44,199 nucleotides of DNA from an uncultured Clostridia bacterium (GTDB lineage: Bacteria > Bacillota > Clostridia > TANB77 > CAG-508). The DNA is taken from positions 1 to 44,199 of the forward strand of contig CAKOYQ010000013.1 of NCBI GenBank assembly GCA_934130935.1. Direction: 5' to 3'. Below the pieces are notes generated by a model. It did no database searches. It was not told the origin of the DNA and saw only the letters and a list, made by a program, of their open reading frames with translations. Shown in pieces: positions 1 through 8,933 of this stretch; the stretch's first letter is position 1, and the number at the start of each line of letters is the position of its first letter. The translations under genes were made by a program, and so were the position numbers.

Positions 1-212
1 TTGTAATTCATTTTATGGCACCCTTTCATTCTCATGAACTATTTCCATAAAATTTTATACAATTTCTAAAAGTTTCTTCAATCACATTCGTCATTTCATT
101 TAAAATTTATATTTATCTTTGTAATTTTAAGTAATTATCAAAGGGCAAAAATGGAACCGACCCCGAATTGCCCTTGGGCCAAAACAGAACCGACCCCATT
201 TTAACGTTTGGT
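1..212. repeat. Right half of a dispersed palindromic element plus a degenerate core unit
   Basis: Bases 1-163 match 12625-12787 without gaps, with two adjacent substitutions near 92-93. This is therefore the right half of the 346-bp element described at 12484-12829; its left half lies outside the window. It ends in a core unit at 142-174 (AGGGCAA to TTGCCCT around GGAACCGACCCC). A second, more diverged unit follows at about 176-212 (GGGCC, then GAACCGACCCC, then GTTTGGTC). No gene or obvious promoter is visible here. The next gene starts at 253 with an AAGGAAAGG ribosome binding site. Confidence 0.85.
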
Positions 213-252
213 CAACATTTTGAAAAAACTCTAATAAGGAAAGGAAAAAATA

Positions 253-2148
253 ATGGAAAAGTACCTAAATGAAGCGATAATAGGAAACAAGAATATGTTA
301 GTAACATATTCTGGAAAAGGAGAAATGTTACGATTATCATATCCAAACAGAGATAATAGACAATATTTAAAATATTTTCACACAGGAGTAAAAATAAATG
401 ATTCTGATTTAATATATTTACATTCAGATATTAATAACACATACTTACAGTATTATGATACAGATACAAATATATTAAATACAGAAATAACAAATACATA
501 TTTTAATTTAAAAGTATTACAAACAGATTTTGTAGTTATTAAAGAAGACGTACTTGTAAAAAAATATACATTTATAAATGAAAGCAATATAGAATTAGAT
601 GTAAAATTTTTAATACATTCAGAATTATTATCAGACCAAAATAATTTTGTGAGTGGAATGAAGATAGATACAGGGATGATTCAATATGCTCACGACTTTT
701 CAGTAGCAACATTTGCTAAATCAAATAAATTATTAAGTTACCAGATAAATGATAGTAAAAGCACAATAAATTCAGGAATTATTGGTGGAAAAGATTATAT
801 TGGAATGGCTAAAGATTCTAGTATAAGCTATGATATTGGAAAAATACAGCCAGAAGAGAAAAAAGAATTTGAGATATGTATATTTATAGATGAAAATAAA
901 AGAACAATGCAAACAGTTGAAGATGAAATAGAAAGAATAAGAAAAATAGATTTTAAAAAAGAGTATGTAAATGTAAAATCTTATTGGAGAAAATATGTAA
1001 AAAGTCATAATGGATTAGGTCTAAAAGAACCAACCAATAGTTATGAGGAAAAAATTCAAAGCATATATAAAAGGACTATTCTATTATTTCCACTATTAAC
1101 TAATCAAGCAACAGGAGGAATAATAGCTGCTCCAGAAGTTGATGAAGATTTAACACAATGTGGAAGATATGCATATTGCTGGCCAAGAGATGCGGTATTT
1201 ATAGCAAAGGCTTTAGATATATTAAAAATGACAAAAGAAACAGAAAAGTTTTATAGTAATTTTTGTAGAATGACTCAAAGCAAAAATGGAATGTGGGAAC
1301 AACGCTTTTATACAGATGGGAAATTAGCACCATGTTGGGGATATCAAATAGATGAAACTGCTAGTGTAGTTTATGGAGTATATTCTCATTATGAATATAC
1401 TAAAAATGAACAGTTTTTAAAAGTAAATCTTCATATGTGTGAAAAAGCAATAGAGTTTTTGAAAAGATATGTTAGAGATTTATTTGATGAATCAGGGATA
1501 TATCATGTAAGTTACGATTTGTGGGAAATGCATGAAGGAACACATTTATACTCATTATCAGCAATATTTGCAGCATTTGAAAGTATGGTAAAGATATATA
1601 AGGTATTAGGAAAAAATGTTTCTGATTTTGAAAACAATAGATTAAAAGATGAAAAAATAAATAAAAATATAGATGAAATTTCTAAGTTGCAAGTAGAAAT
1701 AAAAAAATACATTGACGAAAAATTATATGATGAAAATAGAAAGTCTTATATAAGAAACACAAATGATAAGAAAATGGATATAAGTTTGTTAGGTGCAGTG
1801 TATCCTTTTAAAGTATTTTTACCAAAAGAAAAGAAAATTTTAAATACAGTTGATAATATAAATTTAACATTAAGAACATATACAGGAGGATATCAAAGAT
1901 TTGAATATGACCATTACAGAGATGGAGCACCTTGGCCGATTGCGAATTTATGGATGACTTTGTATTATTTGGAGAGTGGCGAAAAGAAAAAAGCCAAAGA
2001 AACTTTTGATTTTGTTTTAAAAACTGCTGGAAAGCATAGCTTTTTAGGAGAACAAGTTGATAATAATACATTAAAGCCTAACTGGGTTATTGGATTAGGA
2101 TGGTCACATGCGATGTTTATTATTGTACTTAAAAAATTTATGAATTAA
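253..2148 (+). CDS. Glycoside hydrolase family 15 (glucoamylase-like) protein
   Basis: This 631-residue protein looks like a GH15 glucoamylase or related exo-alpha-glucosidase, which removes glucose from the ends of alpha-glucans or maltooligosaccharides. The N-terminal part (about 1-240) is a beta-rich domain of the type that precedes the catalytic barrel in bacterial GH15 enzymes. The (alpha/alpha)6 barrel fills about 265-631. It carries WPRD at 310-313, a YQIDET segment with the probable general acid Glu368, and GEQVD with the probable second catalytic Glu600. No signal peptide is visible, so it is probably cytoplasmic and may act on stored glycogen or imported oligosaccharides. The ATG at 253 follows AAGGAAAGG. 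The substrate is not decidable from sequence; GH15 also includes glucodextranase- and trehalase-like members. Confidence 0.85.
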   Translation: MEKYLNEAIIGNKNMLVTYSGKGEMLRLSYPNRDNRQYLKYFHTGVKINDSDLIYLHSDINNTYLQYYDTDTNILNTEITNTYFNLKVLQTDFVVIKEDVLVKKYTFINESNIELDVKFLIHSELLSDQNNFVSGMKIDTGMIQYAHDFSVATFAKSNKLLSYQINDSKSTINSGIIGGKDYIGMAKDSSISYDIGKIQPEEKKEFEICIFIDENKRTMQTVEDEIERIRKIDFKKEYVNVKSYWRKYVKSHNGLGLKEPTNSYEEKIQSIYKRTILLFPLLTNQATGGIIAAPEVDEDLTQCGRYAYCWPRDAVFIAKALDILKMTKETEKFYSNFCRMTQSKNGMWEQRFYTDGKLAPCWGYQIDETASVVYGVYSHYEYTKNEQFLKVNLHMCEKAIEFLKRYVRDLFDESGIYHVSYDLWEMHEGTHLYSLSAIFAAFESMVKIYKVLGKNVSDFENNRLKDEKINKNIDEISKLQVEIKKYIDEKLYDENRKSYIRNTNDKKMDISLLGAVYPFKVFLPKEKKILNTVDNINLTLRTYTGGYQRFEYDHYRDGAPWPIANLWMTLYYLESGEKKKAKETFDFVLKTAGKHSFLGEQVDNNTLKPNWVIGLGWSHAMFIIVLKKFMN

Positions 2149-2159
2149 TCGTAAAAATA

Positions 2160-2188
2160 TTGACTAAAAAAATAGATAATGATAATAT
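2160..2188 (+). promoter_or_regulatory. Sigma-A-type promoter for the surface protease gene
   Basis: TTGACT at 2160-2165 and TAATAT at 2183-2188 are separated by 17 bp. They lie about 40 bp before the protease start codon, which has an AGGGGG ribosome binding site. The prediction rests on sequence match alone. Confidence 0.6.
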
Positions 2189-2227
2189 AAAATTATTAAT
2201 AAAAATATATTAGGGGGATAAGTAAAA

Positions 2228-5200
2228 ATGAAGAAACAAAAGAAGTTTTTAGTACAATTATTGGCATTTCTTATAATCTTATTGTCAGGAAGCCATGTAT
2301 TTGCAACAAATTTGGCGGATTATGTAGAGAAAATGAAAGTATCGGAAGACTTTCAAAAGTACTTAGAATTAAGTGATGAAGAAAAATCAAAAGTACTTAT
2401 GCCAAGGATGTATGACATACCAAAAACTAAATTAGTAGTAACAAATCCATTTAAATTAAGTGAAATGGTTGGAACAACATTAGAAAAAAAATATTCATTA
2501 AAAGATATAATTCCAGAAAATATGGTAGTTAAAAATCAACAACAGACAAATTCATGTTGGGCATTTTCAAGTTTAGGAGCATTAGAAAGTACATTAGCAC
2601 TAAAAGATTACAAAAATGGAAAAAATCCAGTTGTATATGATTTTTCTGAAAGACATATGGAATATGCAACTAGCTATACATTTTCAGATGGTATAAACCC
2701 AAAGGGATTTAGCAGAGAAGTAGGAAAAGGTGGTAGTGCATATATATCTATTCCATATCTTACAAATGGAACTGGTGCGATTGAAGAATCTGAAATGAAA
2801 TTTATAAATAGTGAGGAAAAAACACCTTTAAGTAGTATTGAAAACAAAAATGTAGTTACACAAGTTGATGACACAGTGAATTTTGCATCATATAAAGTTA
2901 CAGAGGATTTAACTCAGATAAAACAAAAAATGAAAGATCACATACAGAATTATGGAGGTATTGATGCTGGTATCTATGCTGCAATGAAAGATGAAAGTGA
3001 ATTAAAGAGTACAGATTTAACTCCTTTTGATACAACTTGCTATAATAACATAACAGGAGCTCTTTATTGTGATGATAGTTCTTCTAAATATACAATAAAT
3101 CATGCAGTATTAATAGTTGGATGGGATGATAATTATAGTAAAGACAATTTTGTTGAAAGTAAAAGACCAAAAAATGATGGAGCATGGATTATAAGAAATT
3201 CTTGGGGAACTGAACAACTTAAATTTACATTAAAAGAGATGAAAGAAATAGTATTTAAAAAATTTCCAGATGAATGCACAAGTAATGGTTGGACAGATGC
3301 AACTAAAATTCCTGATGAAAAAGCGAAAGCAAAATTTACTGATAATGGATATACTGTAGAGGATGATATTGCAACTTTAAAAGTCGGAAAAGACGGATTT
3401 ATGTATATATCATATGAAGATGTTAATATATATAAACAATTAACAGGAATAATTAATGCACAATATGGAGTAACATATGAAAATATATACCAATATGATC
3501 AATATGGTGGAGTTGGTTATGTAACATGGAAGAAATCAAAATTATATTTGGCTACAGTGTTTGATAAAAAAACAACAGGATTAGAGTATTTAACACATGT
3601 TTCGATAAATGCACCCGAGACATATAATTGTAAAGTATATGTAAATCCAAATGGAACAAGCAAATCGAAGAATGATTTACAACAGGTAAAATTAAAAGAT
3701 GGAGAGTCAGAAACATTTGATGCAGGATATCATACAATAGAATTTTTAGAACCAGTACAAATAACAGGAAACAACTTCGTTGTGGTTTTAGAAATACAAG
3801 GTACTCAGACAGATGAACTGTCAGTAATGATGGAATATAATTGCAAAGAATTTATAGGAGTGGAAAGTGATTTTGATAATGTAACAGTAGAAAATAATAA
3901 ATGTTTTTTTGCACTAGAAGAGGACAAATGGATAGATTGTTCTAAAAGTTATGAATCATCAGACAAGAAGATTCCAAATCATGACACAACAATAAAAGCA
4001 TTCACAACATCAAAAGTACTTGAAAGTATAGAAATAACAACACCGCCAACTAAAACATCTTATCTTGTAGGAGATGATTTTGACAAAGCGGGAATGGTTG
4101 TAAAAGCAAAATATTCTGATGGGAATTCAGAAGAAATAACAGATTATACAATAACAGATGGAACAAAACTAAAATTAGACCAAAAGAGTGTAACTATATC
4201 ATATAATGGAAAAACAGTTACACAAGCTATAGAAGTAAAAGAAAATTCAGTAAAAAGTATAGCAATAAAAACAGCCCCAACAAAAACAGAATATTTAGCT
4301 GGAGAGGATTTTGATAAGGCTGGAATGGTAATAGAAGCAACATATGATGATGAAACGAAAAAAGAAGCAACAGATTACACAATAAAAGATGGAAAGAATT
4401 TAAAAAATGGACAAACATCAGTAACAATCGAATTTGGAGGGAAAACAGTAACACAAGCAATTACAGTAGCAGCTAATCCAGTAGAAAAAATAGAAATTAA
4501 AAAAGCACCAAATAAAGTTGATTATGTTGTTGGACAAAATTTTGATACAACAGGAATGATAGTAGAAGCAACATATCAAAGTGGATTAGTAAAACAAGTT
4601 GAAGATTATATAGTAAAAGATGGTGAAAGTTTAAAAGAAGGACAAACAACTGTAACTATTCAATATGAAGAAAAAACAGTAACACAAGCAATTACTGTAA
4701 CAGTAAAAACTGTTACAAGCATAAGTGTAAAAACAATGCCAGCAAAGACTGAATATATTCAAAACAAAGAAGAATTAGACTTAACTGGTGGAGTTATAGA
4801 AATTGCATATAATGATAGTTCAAAAGAAGAGATGCAAATGACATCAAAAGAAATAACAGTTAGTGGATTTGACAATAAAGAGATAGGAACAAAAACAATA
4901 ACATTAACATATAAAGAAAAAACTGCACAATTTAAAGTAGAAGTAAAAGCAGAAGCTAAACCTCAAAATTCTAATTTTGACAAAATGCAAGGAAATATAA
5001 CTGGAATAAAAGCATATTATTTTAAAGATACAAATAAAGATGATTACACAGTAATATCAGTAAACATTACTGATATAGTAAAAGCTTCTGGAAATGATAA
5101 AATGGAATATTATTATTATTTATCATCAAAACCACAAGAAACTGATATAAAAGATTGGATTAAAATATCAAAATTAGATAATACGGATAATAAGTTATCA

Positions 5201-5560
5201 TTTGACATAAATTCAGCAGATATTTCAAACTATGAAGACATTGCAACTGCAGATAATTTATACTTATATATAAAAGAAGTTGCAACATTAAATAATATGC
5301 AACAGGAAAAAATAACATCAGCATTAAAACTAGAAACTGGAAATGTAAAAATCGAAGAATATGTTGATGGTAAGAAAATAGGAGACGTAGACCCTAAGGA
5401 AGTTACGGAACCAGAACCTGGTAAACCAACAGATAAATCACTAGCTCCAGAGAGAATACCAAATGCTGGAAAAGGCATATTAGGTATTGCATTAATACTA
5501 ACACTAGGAATTGTTGGAAGAATTGCATATATAAGATATAAAGATATACAGATAAAATAA
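2228..5560 (+). CDS. Cell-wall-anchored C1A (papain-like) cysteine protease with four Ig-like repeats
   Basis: A 1110-residue secreted protein. Residues 1-26 are a signal peptide ending near VFA. The papain-family domain (about 85-345) has the complete triad: Cys110 in NSCWAFSS, His292 in NHAVLIVGW and Asn324 in IRNSWG. A beta-rich region at about 430-595 resembles the lectin-like domain that follows clostridial C1A proteases. Four bacterial Ig-like (Big_3 type) repeats then run from about 600 to 910, with recurring VGDDFDKAGM and VTQAI phrases. The C-terminus reads IPNAG, then a hydrophobic helix, then YIRYKDIQIK, the layout of a sortase signal with a non-canonical motif. It is probably displayed on the cell wall and cleaves external or host proteins. 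It has its own promoter and terminator. Confidence 0.88.
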   Translation: MKKQKKFLVQLLAFLIILLSGSHVFATNLADYVEKMKVSEDFQKYLELSDEEKSKVLMPRMYDIPKTKLVVTNPFKLSEMVGTTLEKKYSLKDIIPENMVVKNQQQTNSCWAFSSLGALESTLALKDYKNGKNPVVYDFSERHMEYATSYTFSDGINPKGFSREVGKGGSAYISIPYLTNGTGAIEESEMKFINSEEKTPLSSIENKNVVTQVDDTVNFASYKVTEDLTQIKQKMKDHIQNYGGIDAGIYAAMKDESELKSTDLTPFDTTCYNNITGALYCDDSSSKYTINHAVLIVGWDDNYSKDNFVESKRPKNDGAWIIRNSWGTEQLKFTLKEMKEIVFKKFPDECTSNGWTDATKIPDEKAKAKFTDNGYTVEDDIATLKVGKDGFMYISYEDVNIYKQLTGIINAQYGVTYENIYQYDQYGGVGYVTWKKSKLYLATVFDKKTTGLEYLTHVSINAPETYNCKVYVNPNGTSKSKNDLQQVKLKDGESETFDAGYHTIEFLEPVQITGNNFVVVLEIQGTQTDELSVMMEYNCKEFIGVESDFDNVTVENNKCFFALEEDKWIDCSKSYESSDKKIPNHDTTIKAFTTSKVLESIEITTPPTKTSYLVGDDFDKAGMVVKAKYSDGNSEEITDYTITDGTKLKLDQKSVTISYNGKTVTQAIEVKENSVKSIAIKTAPTKTEYLAGEDFDKAGMVIEATYDDETKKEATDYTIKDGKNLKNGQTSVTIEFGGKTVTQAITVAANPVEKIEIKKAPNKVDYVVGQNFDTTGMIVEATYQSGLVKQVEDYIVKDGESLKEGQTTVTIQYEEKTVTQAITVTVKTVTSISVKTMPAKTEYIQNKEELDLTGGVIEIAYNDSSKEEMQMTSKEITVSGFDNKEIGTKTITLTYKEKTAQFKVEVKAEAKPQNSNFDKMQGNITGIKAYYFKDTNKDDYTVISVNITDIVKASGNDKMEYYYYLSSKPQETDIKDWIKISKLDNTDNKLSFDINSADISNYEDIATADNLYLYIKEVATLNNMQQEKITSALKLETGNVKIEEYVDGKKIGDVDPKEVTEPEPGKPTDKSLAPERIPNAGKGILGIALILTLGIVGRIAYIRYKDIQIK

Positions 5561-5568
5561 TTGATTTA

Positions 5569-5607
5569 GAGCCGATTCACAGGAAAAATGGAGTCGGTTC
5601 TTTTTTG
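5569..5607 (+). terminator. Rho-independent terminator after the surface protease
   Basis: GAGCCGATTC (5569-5578) can pair with GAGTCGGTTC (5591-5600) over ten positions, including G-U pairs, and six T residues follow. The right arm resembles the GGTCGGTTC part of the dispersed repeat, so this may be a worn copy of it. Confidence 0.8.
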
Positions 5608-5625
5608 CTTTTTTTGTCAAAATAC

Positions 5626-5654
5626 TTGAAAAAAGTGCAAAAACAATGTAAAAT
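5626..5654 (+). promoter_or_regulatory. Sigma-A-type promoter for pth
   Basis: TTGAAA at 5626-5631 and TAAAAT at 5649-5654 have a 17-bp spacer. They lie 34 bp before the chosen pth start and just after the preceding terminator. Confidence 0.65.
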
Positions 5655-5688
5655 AGTAAGGAAGCAAAATAGAAAAGAGGCAAGAAAA

Positions 5689-6246
5689 ATGTATTTAATA
5701 ATAGGATTAGGAAATCCAGATATAGAATATGATAAAACAAGACATAATATGGGATTTAATACAATCAATAAAATTGCACAGCAACATAATATTGAAGTGA
5801 ACAGAAGCAAATTTGAGGGATTATATGAAAGTACAATAATAGAGGGACAAAAGGTAATATTGTTAAAACCACAAACATATATGAACTCAAGTGGAAACAG
5901 TGTAAAAAAATTTGTGGATTTTTATAAAATTCAAAAAGAAAATATTTTAGTAATATATGATGATATGGATATTGAACCAGGAAAAATAAAAATAAGAAAA
6001 AAAGGTAGCAATGGTGGACATAATGGAATAAAGTCAATAATACAAATGTTAGGAACAGAAGATTTTCCAAGAATAAGAATAGGAATTGGAAGGCCAGAAC
6101 ATGATGAAAGTAAAATAGATTATGTTATTGGAGCAATACCAGAAGAAGAAATACCTATACTTGAAGAAGGAGTAGAGAAAGCAAAAGAAGCAGTAATAGA
6201 AATATTAAAAAATGGTATAGATTTTGCAATGAACAAATTAAACTAG
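5689..6246 (+). CDS. pth: Peptidyl-tRNA hydrolase
   Basis: A 185-residue enzyme that cleaves peptides from prematurely released peptidyl-tRNA and so recycles tRNA in the cytoplasm. The N-terminus MYLIIGLGNP, the catalytic His19 in TRHNMGF, Asn9, the YDDMD segment and GSNGGHNG are all standard for the bacterial Pth family, and the length is normal. I chose the ATG at 5689, which has AGAGG about 10 bases upstream. An in-frame TTG further upstream would place the N-terminus inside the terminator and promoter. The RNase E/G gene follows after 12 bp, so the two are probably co-transcribed. Confidence 0.97.
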   Translation: MYLIIGLGNPDIEYDKTRHNMGFNTINKIAQQHNIEVNRSKFEGLYESTIIEGQKVILLKPQTYMNSSGNSVKKFVDFYKIQKENILVIYDDMDIEPGKIKIRKKGSNGGHNGIKSIIQMLGTEDFPRIRIGIGRPEHDESKIDYVIGAIPEEEIPILEEGVEKAKEAVIEILKNGIDFAMNKLN

Positions 6247-6258
6247 AAAGGCAAAAAA

Positions 6259-7434
6259 ATGATTGAATTAATAGTAGACAAAAAAGAAGATTTAAAAACA
6301 ATAGCAGCAATAGAAAATGGTAGGCTTGTAGAAATATATGAAGAAAATGAGCAAAGCAAAAAAGCAAGAAATGAAGGGAATATATATTTAGGAATAGTAA
6401 GAGATATTGTACCAGGAATGCAGGCTGCATTTATAGATATAGGCACAGATAAAAAAAGCTTTATACATGTAAAAGATGTAGTACCACAAGTTGATGAGAA
6501 GATTGAAAAGAAATTTGAAGGCAAAATAAAAGATTTAGTAAAAACAGGGCAAAAGATACTAATACAAGTACAAAAAGATAGTAATGACAAAAAAGGGGCT
6601 AGAACATCAACACATATAAAATTGACTGGAAAATATGTTATATTAATGCCAAAAACAAATATAGTAACAATATCGCAAAAAATTGAGAATGAAAAAGAAA
6701 AAGAAAGATTAATAAATATATTAAAAAGCAAGCTTCCTGAAAATACAGGAGCGATTATAAGAACTGCTGCTGAAAATAAAACATCACAAGAAATAAACTT
6801 AGATTTAGAACAATTAATGAAAAAATGGGAAAAAATAAAATCAAAATATGAACAAGGTGGTAACAATCCACAATTATTATATAAAAGTCCAAGTATAATT
6901 GAAAAACTCATATTAGATTTGCCAGAAGATAGAATAGAAAAAATTGAAGTAAATGATCAAAAAGAATATGAAGAAATAAAAGATATTATAGAAGACGCAC
7001 ATGAAAATATAAAATTAGAAGTTCAACAAAATTTACTAGAAAAATATGAACTAGAAAAGCAAATTGAAAAAACAAAACAAAGGAAAATCTGGCTAAATTG
7101 TGGAGGGTTTATAACTATAGATCCAACAGAAGCTTTAGTTGCAATAGATGTAAATTCAGGAAAATTTACAGGGAAAAGCACTTTAGAAGAAACAGTATAT
7201 AAAGTGAATTATGAAGCAACAATCGAAATTGCAAAACAATTAAGATTAAGAGACATTGGTGGTATAATAATAATAGATTATATAGATATGCAAAAACAAG
7301 AAAATAAAGACAAAATCGAAAAACTTTTAAGGGAAAGTTTAAAACAAGATAGGGCAAAAACACAAGTAGAAGGATTTACAAATCTAAATTTAATGGAGCT
7401 AACAAGAAAGCATATTTGTAGTCATAACAGTTAA
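6259..7434 (+). CDS. rng: Ribonuclease E/G family protein, C-terminally truncated
   Basis: A 391-residue endoribonuclease of the RNase E/G family, which acts in rRNA and mRNA processing. An S1 RNA-binding domain lies at about 37-125. The DNase-I-like catalytic domain carries the metal-binding Asp297 (AIDVNSGKF) and Asp340 (IIIIDYIDM). Family members normally continue past ELTRK with a CPxC zinc-link motif and a small C-terminal domain. Here the frame ends at ELTRKHICSHNS. The 77 bases that follow, read in the same frame, give EFRYVIKYHH, which resembles the lost tail, so the end looks decayed by deletion plus a stop. The zinc link that joins the dimer is absent. The catalytic core is intact, so activity may be changed rather than lost. 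Confidence 0.88.
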   Translation: MIELIVDKKEDLKTIAAIENGRLVEIYEENEQSKKARNEGNIYLGIVRDIVPGMQAAFIDIGTDKKSFIHVKDVVPQVDEKIEKKFEGKIKDLVKTGQKILIQVQKDSNDKKGARTSTHIKLTGKYVILMPKTNIVTISQKIENEKEKERLINILKSKLPENTGAIIRTAAENKTSQEINLDLEQLMKKWEKIKSKYEQGGNNPQLLYKSPSIIEKLILDLPEDRIEKIEVNDQKEYEEIKDIIEDAHENIKLEVQQNLLEKYELEKQIEKTKQRKIWLNCGGFITIDPTEALVAIDVNSGKFTGKSTLEETVYKVNYEATIEIAKQLRLRDIGGIIIIDYIDMQKQENKDKIEKLLRESLKQDRAKTQVEGFTNLNLMELTRKHICSHNS

Positions 7435-7538
7435 AAGAATTATTTTGAACAGATAAACAAGGAGTTTAGATATGTGATTAAATACCACCATATGTTAATT
7501 TTTAAGAGATTTTGGACCTAAGAAAGGATGAAATTAAA

Positions 7539-8900
7539 GTGAAAGTGGGATTTATATCATTAGGATGTAGCAAAAACTTAATAGACACAGAAATAGCTAT
7601 AGGACATTTTAAAAATAACAAATACGAAATAGAAAATAATCCAGAAAAAGCCGAAATAATTGTAATAAATACATGTGGATTTATAGAATCAGCAAAAGAG
7701 GAAGCAATAAATACAATATTAGAAATGGCGGAATATAAAAAGAAAAACTGCAAATATTTAATAGTAATGGGATGCTTGGTTCAAAGATATTATGATGAAT
7801 TGATAAAAGCTCTTCCAGAAGTTGATTTATTTATAAAAATAGATGAATATGATAGAATGTGGCAAAAAATTGAAAAATTAGTAAATGAAGATATAGTTGA
7901 AATTAGTACAACAAATACAAGCAAAAAAATATCGGAAATAAAGCCACTCCCAATGCCAACACATAATGAATTCTTTGAAAGAGTAATAACAACAGGAACA
8001 AATTTTGCATATTTAAAAATAGGAGAAGGATGTAGCAATAGATGTACATATTGTGCAATTCCATATATAAGAGGCCCATTTGTAAGTAGACCAAAAGAAG
8101 AGATAATAGAAGAGGCAAAAATACTTGCAAATAAAGGAGTTAAAGAAATAATCATAATTGCTCAAGATACAACAAAATATGGTGTAGATATATATGGAGA
8201 ACCAAAATTAGCAGAATTATTACAACAAATATCAGAAATTCCAGAAATAAAATGGATAAGATTTTTGTATTCATATCCAGAGGGAATAACTGATGAATTA
8301 ATACAAACAGTAAAAAATAATGAAAAGATTTGTAAATATTTTGATATTCCAATTCAACATATATCAGATACAATATTAAAAAAGATGAATAGAAGAACAA
8401 ATAAAAAACAAATCGAAAATCTTTTAGAAAAATTGAGAAAAGAAATTCCAGATGTAACTTTGAGGACTAGCTTAATTGTTGGATTTCCAGGAGAAACTCA
8501 AAAAGATTTTGAAGAATTAAGCGAATTTGTAAGGATAGCGAAATTTGATAAGTTAGGTGCATTTATGTATTCTAAAGAAGAAGGAACACCAGCAGCTAAA
8601 TTGCCAGAGCAGATACATGGAAATACTAAAAAATTAAGATATAATAAAATAATGGAAATTCAACAAAAAATTTCAAATGAAAATTTAAAAAATAAAATTG
8701 GACAAGAATTCGAAGTTTTAATTGAAGATATATCATTTGATGGAAAATATCTAATAGGTAGAACAAAACAAGATGTTCCAGACATTGATGGAATTGTATA
8801 TGTAAAAAATCTTGATAAAACAAGCTTGATAAATAAATTTGTAAGAGTACATATAACTGATGTTAAAAATTATGATTTAATTGGAAAAATTATAGAATAA
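7539..8900 (+). CDS. rimO: Ribosomal protein S12 (Asp) methylthiotransferase RimO
   Basis: A radical-SAM methylthiotransferase of about 453 residues that modifies an aspartate of ribosomal protein S12. The N-terminal UPF0004 domain begins VGFISLGCSKNLIDTE with its first cluster cysteine, followed by INTCGF and MGCLVQRY. The radical-SAM CxxxCxxC motif is GCSNRCTYCAIP. A C-terminal TRAM domain ends at YDLIGKI. S12-specific features (SLGCSKNLVD-like start, IPYIRGPF) favour RimO over MiaB or MtaB. I placed the start at GTG 7539, with AGAAAGG about 11 bases upstream; an in-frame TTG at 7512 would add nine unconserved residues. Confidence 0.95.
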   Translation: MKVGFISLGCSKNLIDTEIAIGHFKNNKYEIENNPEKAEIIVINTCGFIESAKEEAINTILEMAEYKKKNCKYLIVMGCLVQRYYDELIKALPEVDLFIKIDEYDRMWQKIEKLVNEDIVEISTTNTSKKISEIKPLPMPTHNEFFERVITTGTNFAYLKIGEGCSNRCTYCAIPYIRGPFVSRPKEEIIEEAKILANKGVKEIIIIAQDTTKYGVDIYGEPKLAELLQQISEIPEIKWIRFLYSYPEGITDELIQTVKNNEKICKYFDIPIQHISDTILKKMNRRTNKKQIENLLEKLRKEIPDVTLRTSLIVGFPGETQKDFEELSEFVRIAKFDKLGAFMYSKEEGTPAAKLPEQIHGNTKKLRYNKIMEIQQKISNENLKNKIGQEFEVLIEDISFDGKYLIGRTKQDVPDIDGIVYVKNLDKTSLINKFVRVHITDVKNYDLIGKIIE

Positions 8901-8933
8901 TTTAAGATGTGATTTTGGAAGGGAGAAATTTGG

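Noticed and set aside
6243..6911. A 222-codon minus-strand frame opposite the RNase E/G gene
   Set aside because: It is Ser/Phe-rich shadow coding of a well-supported gene, with no start signal.
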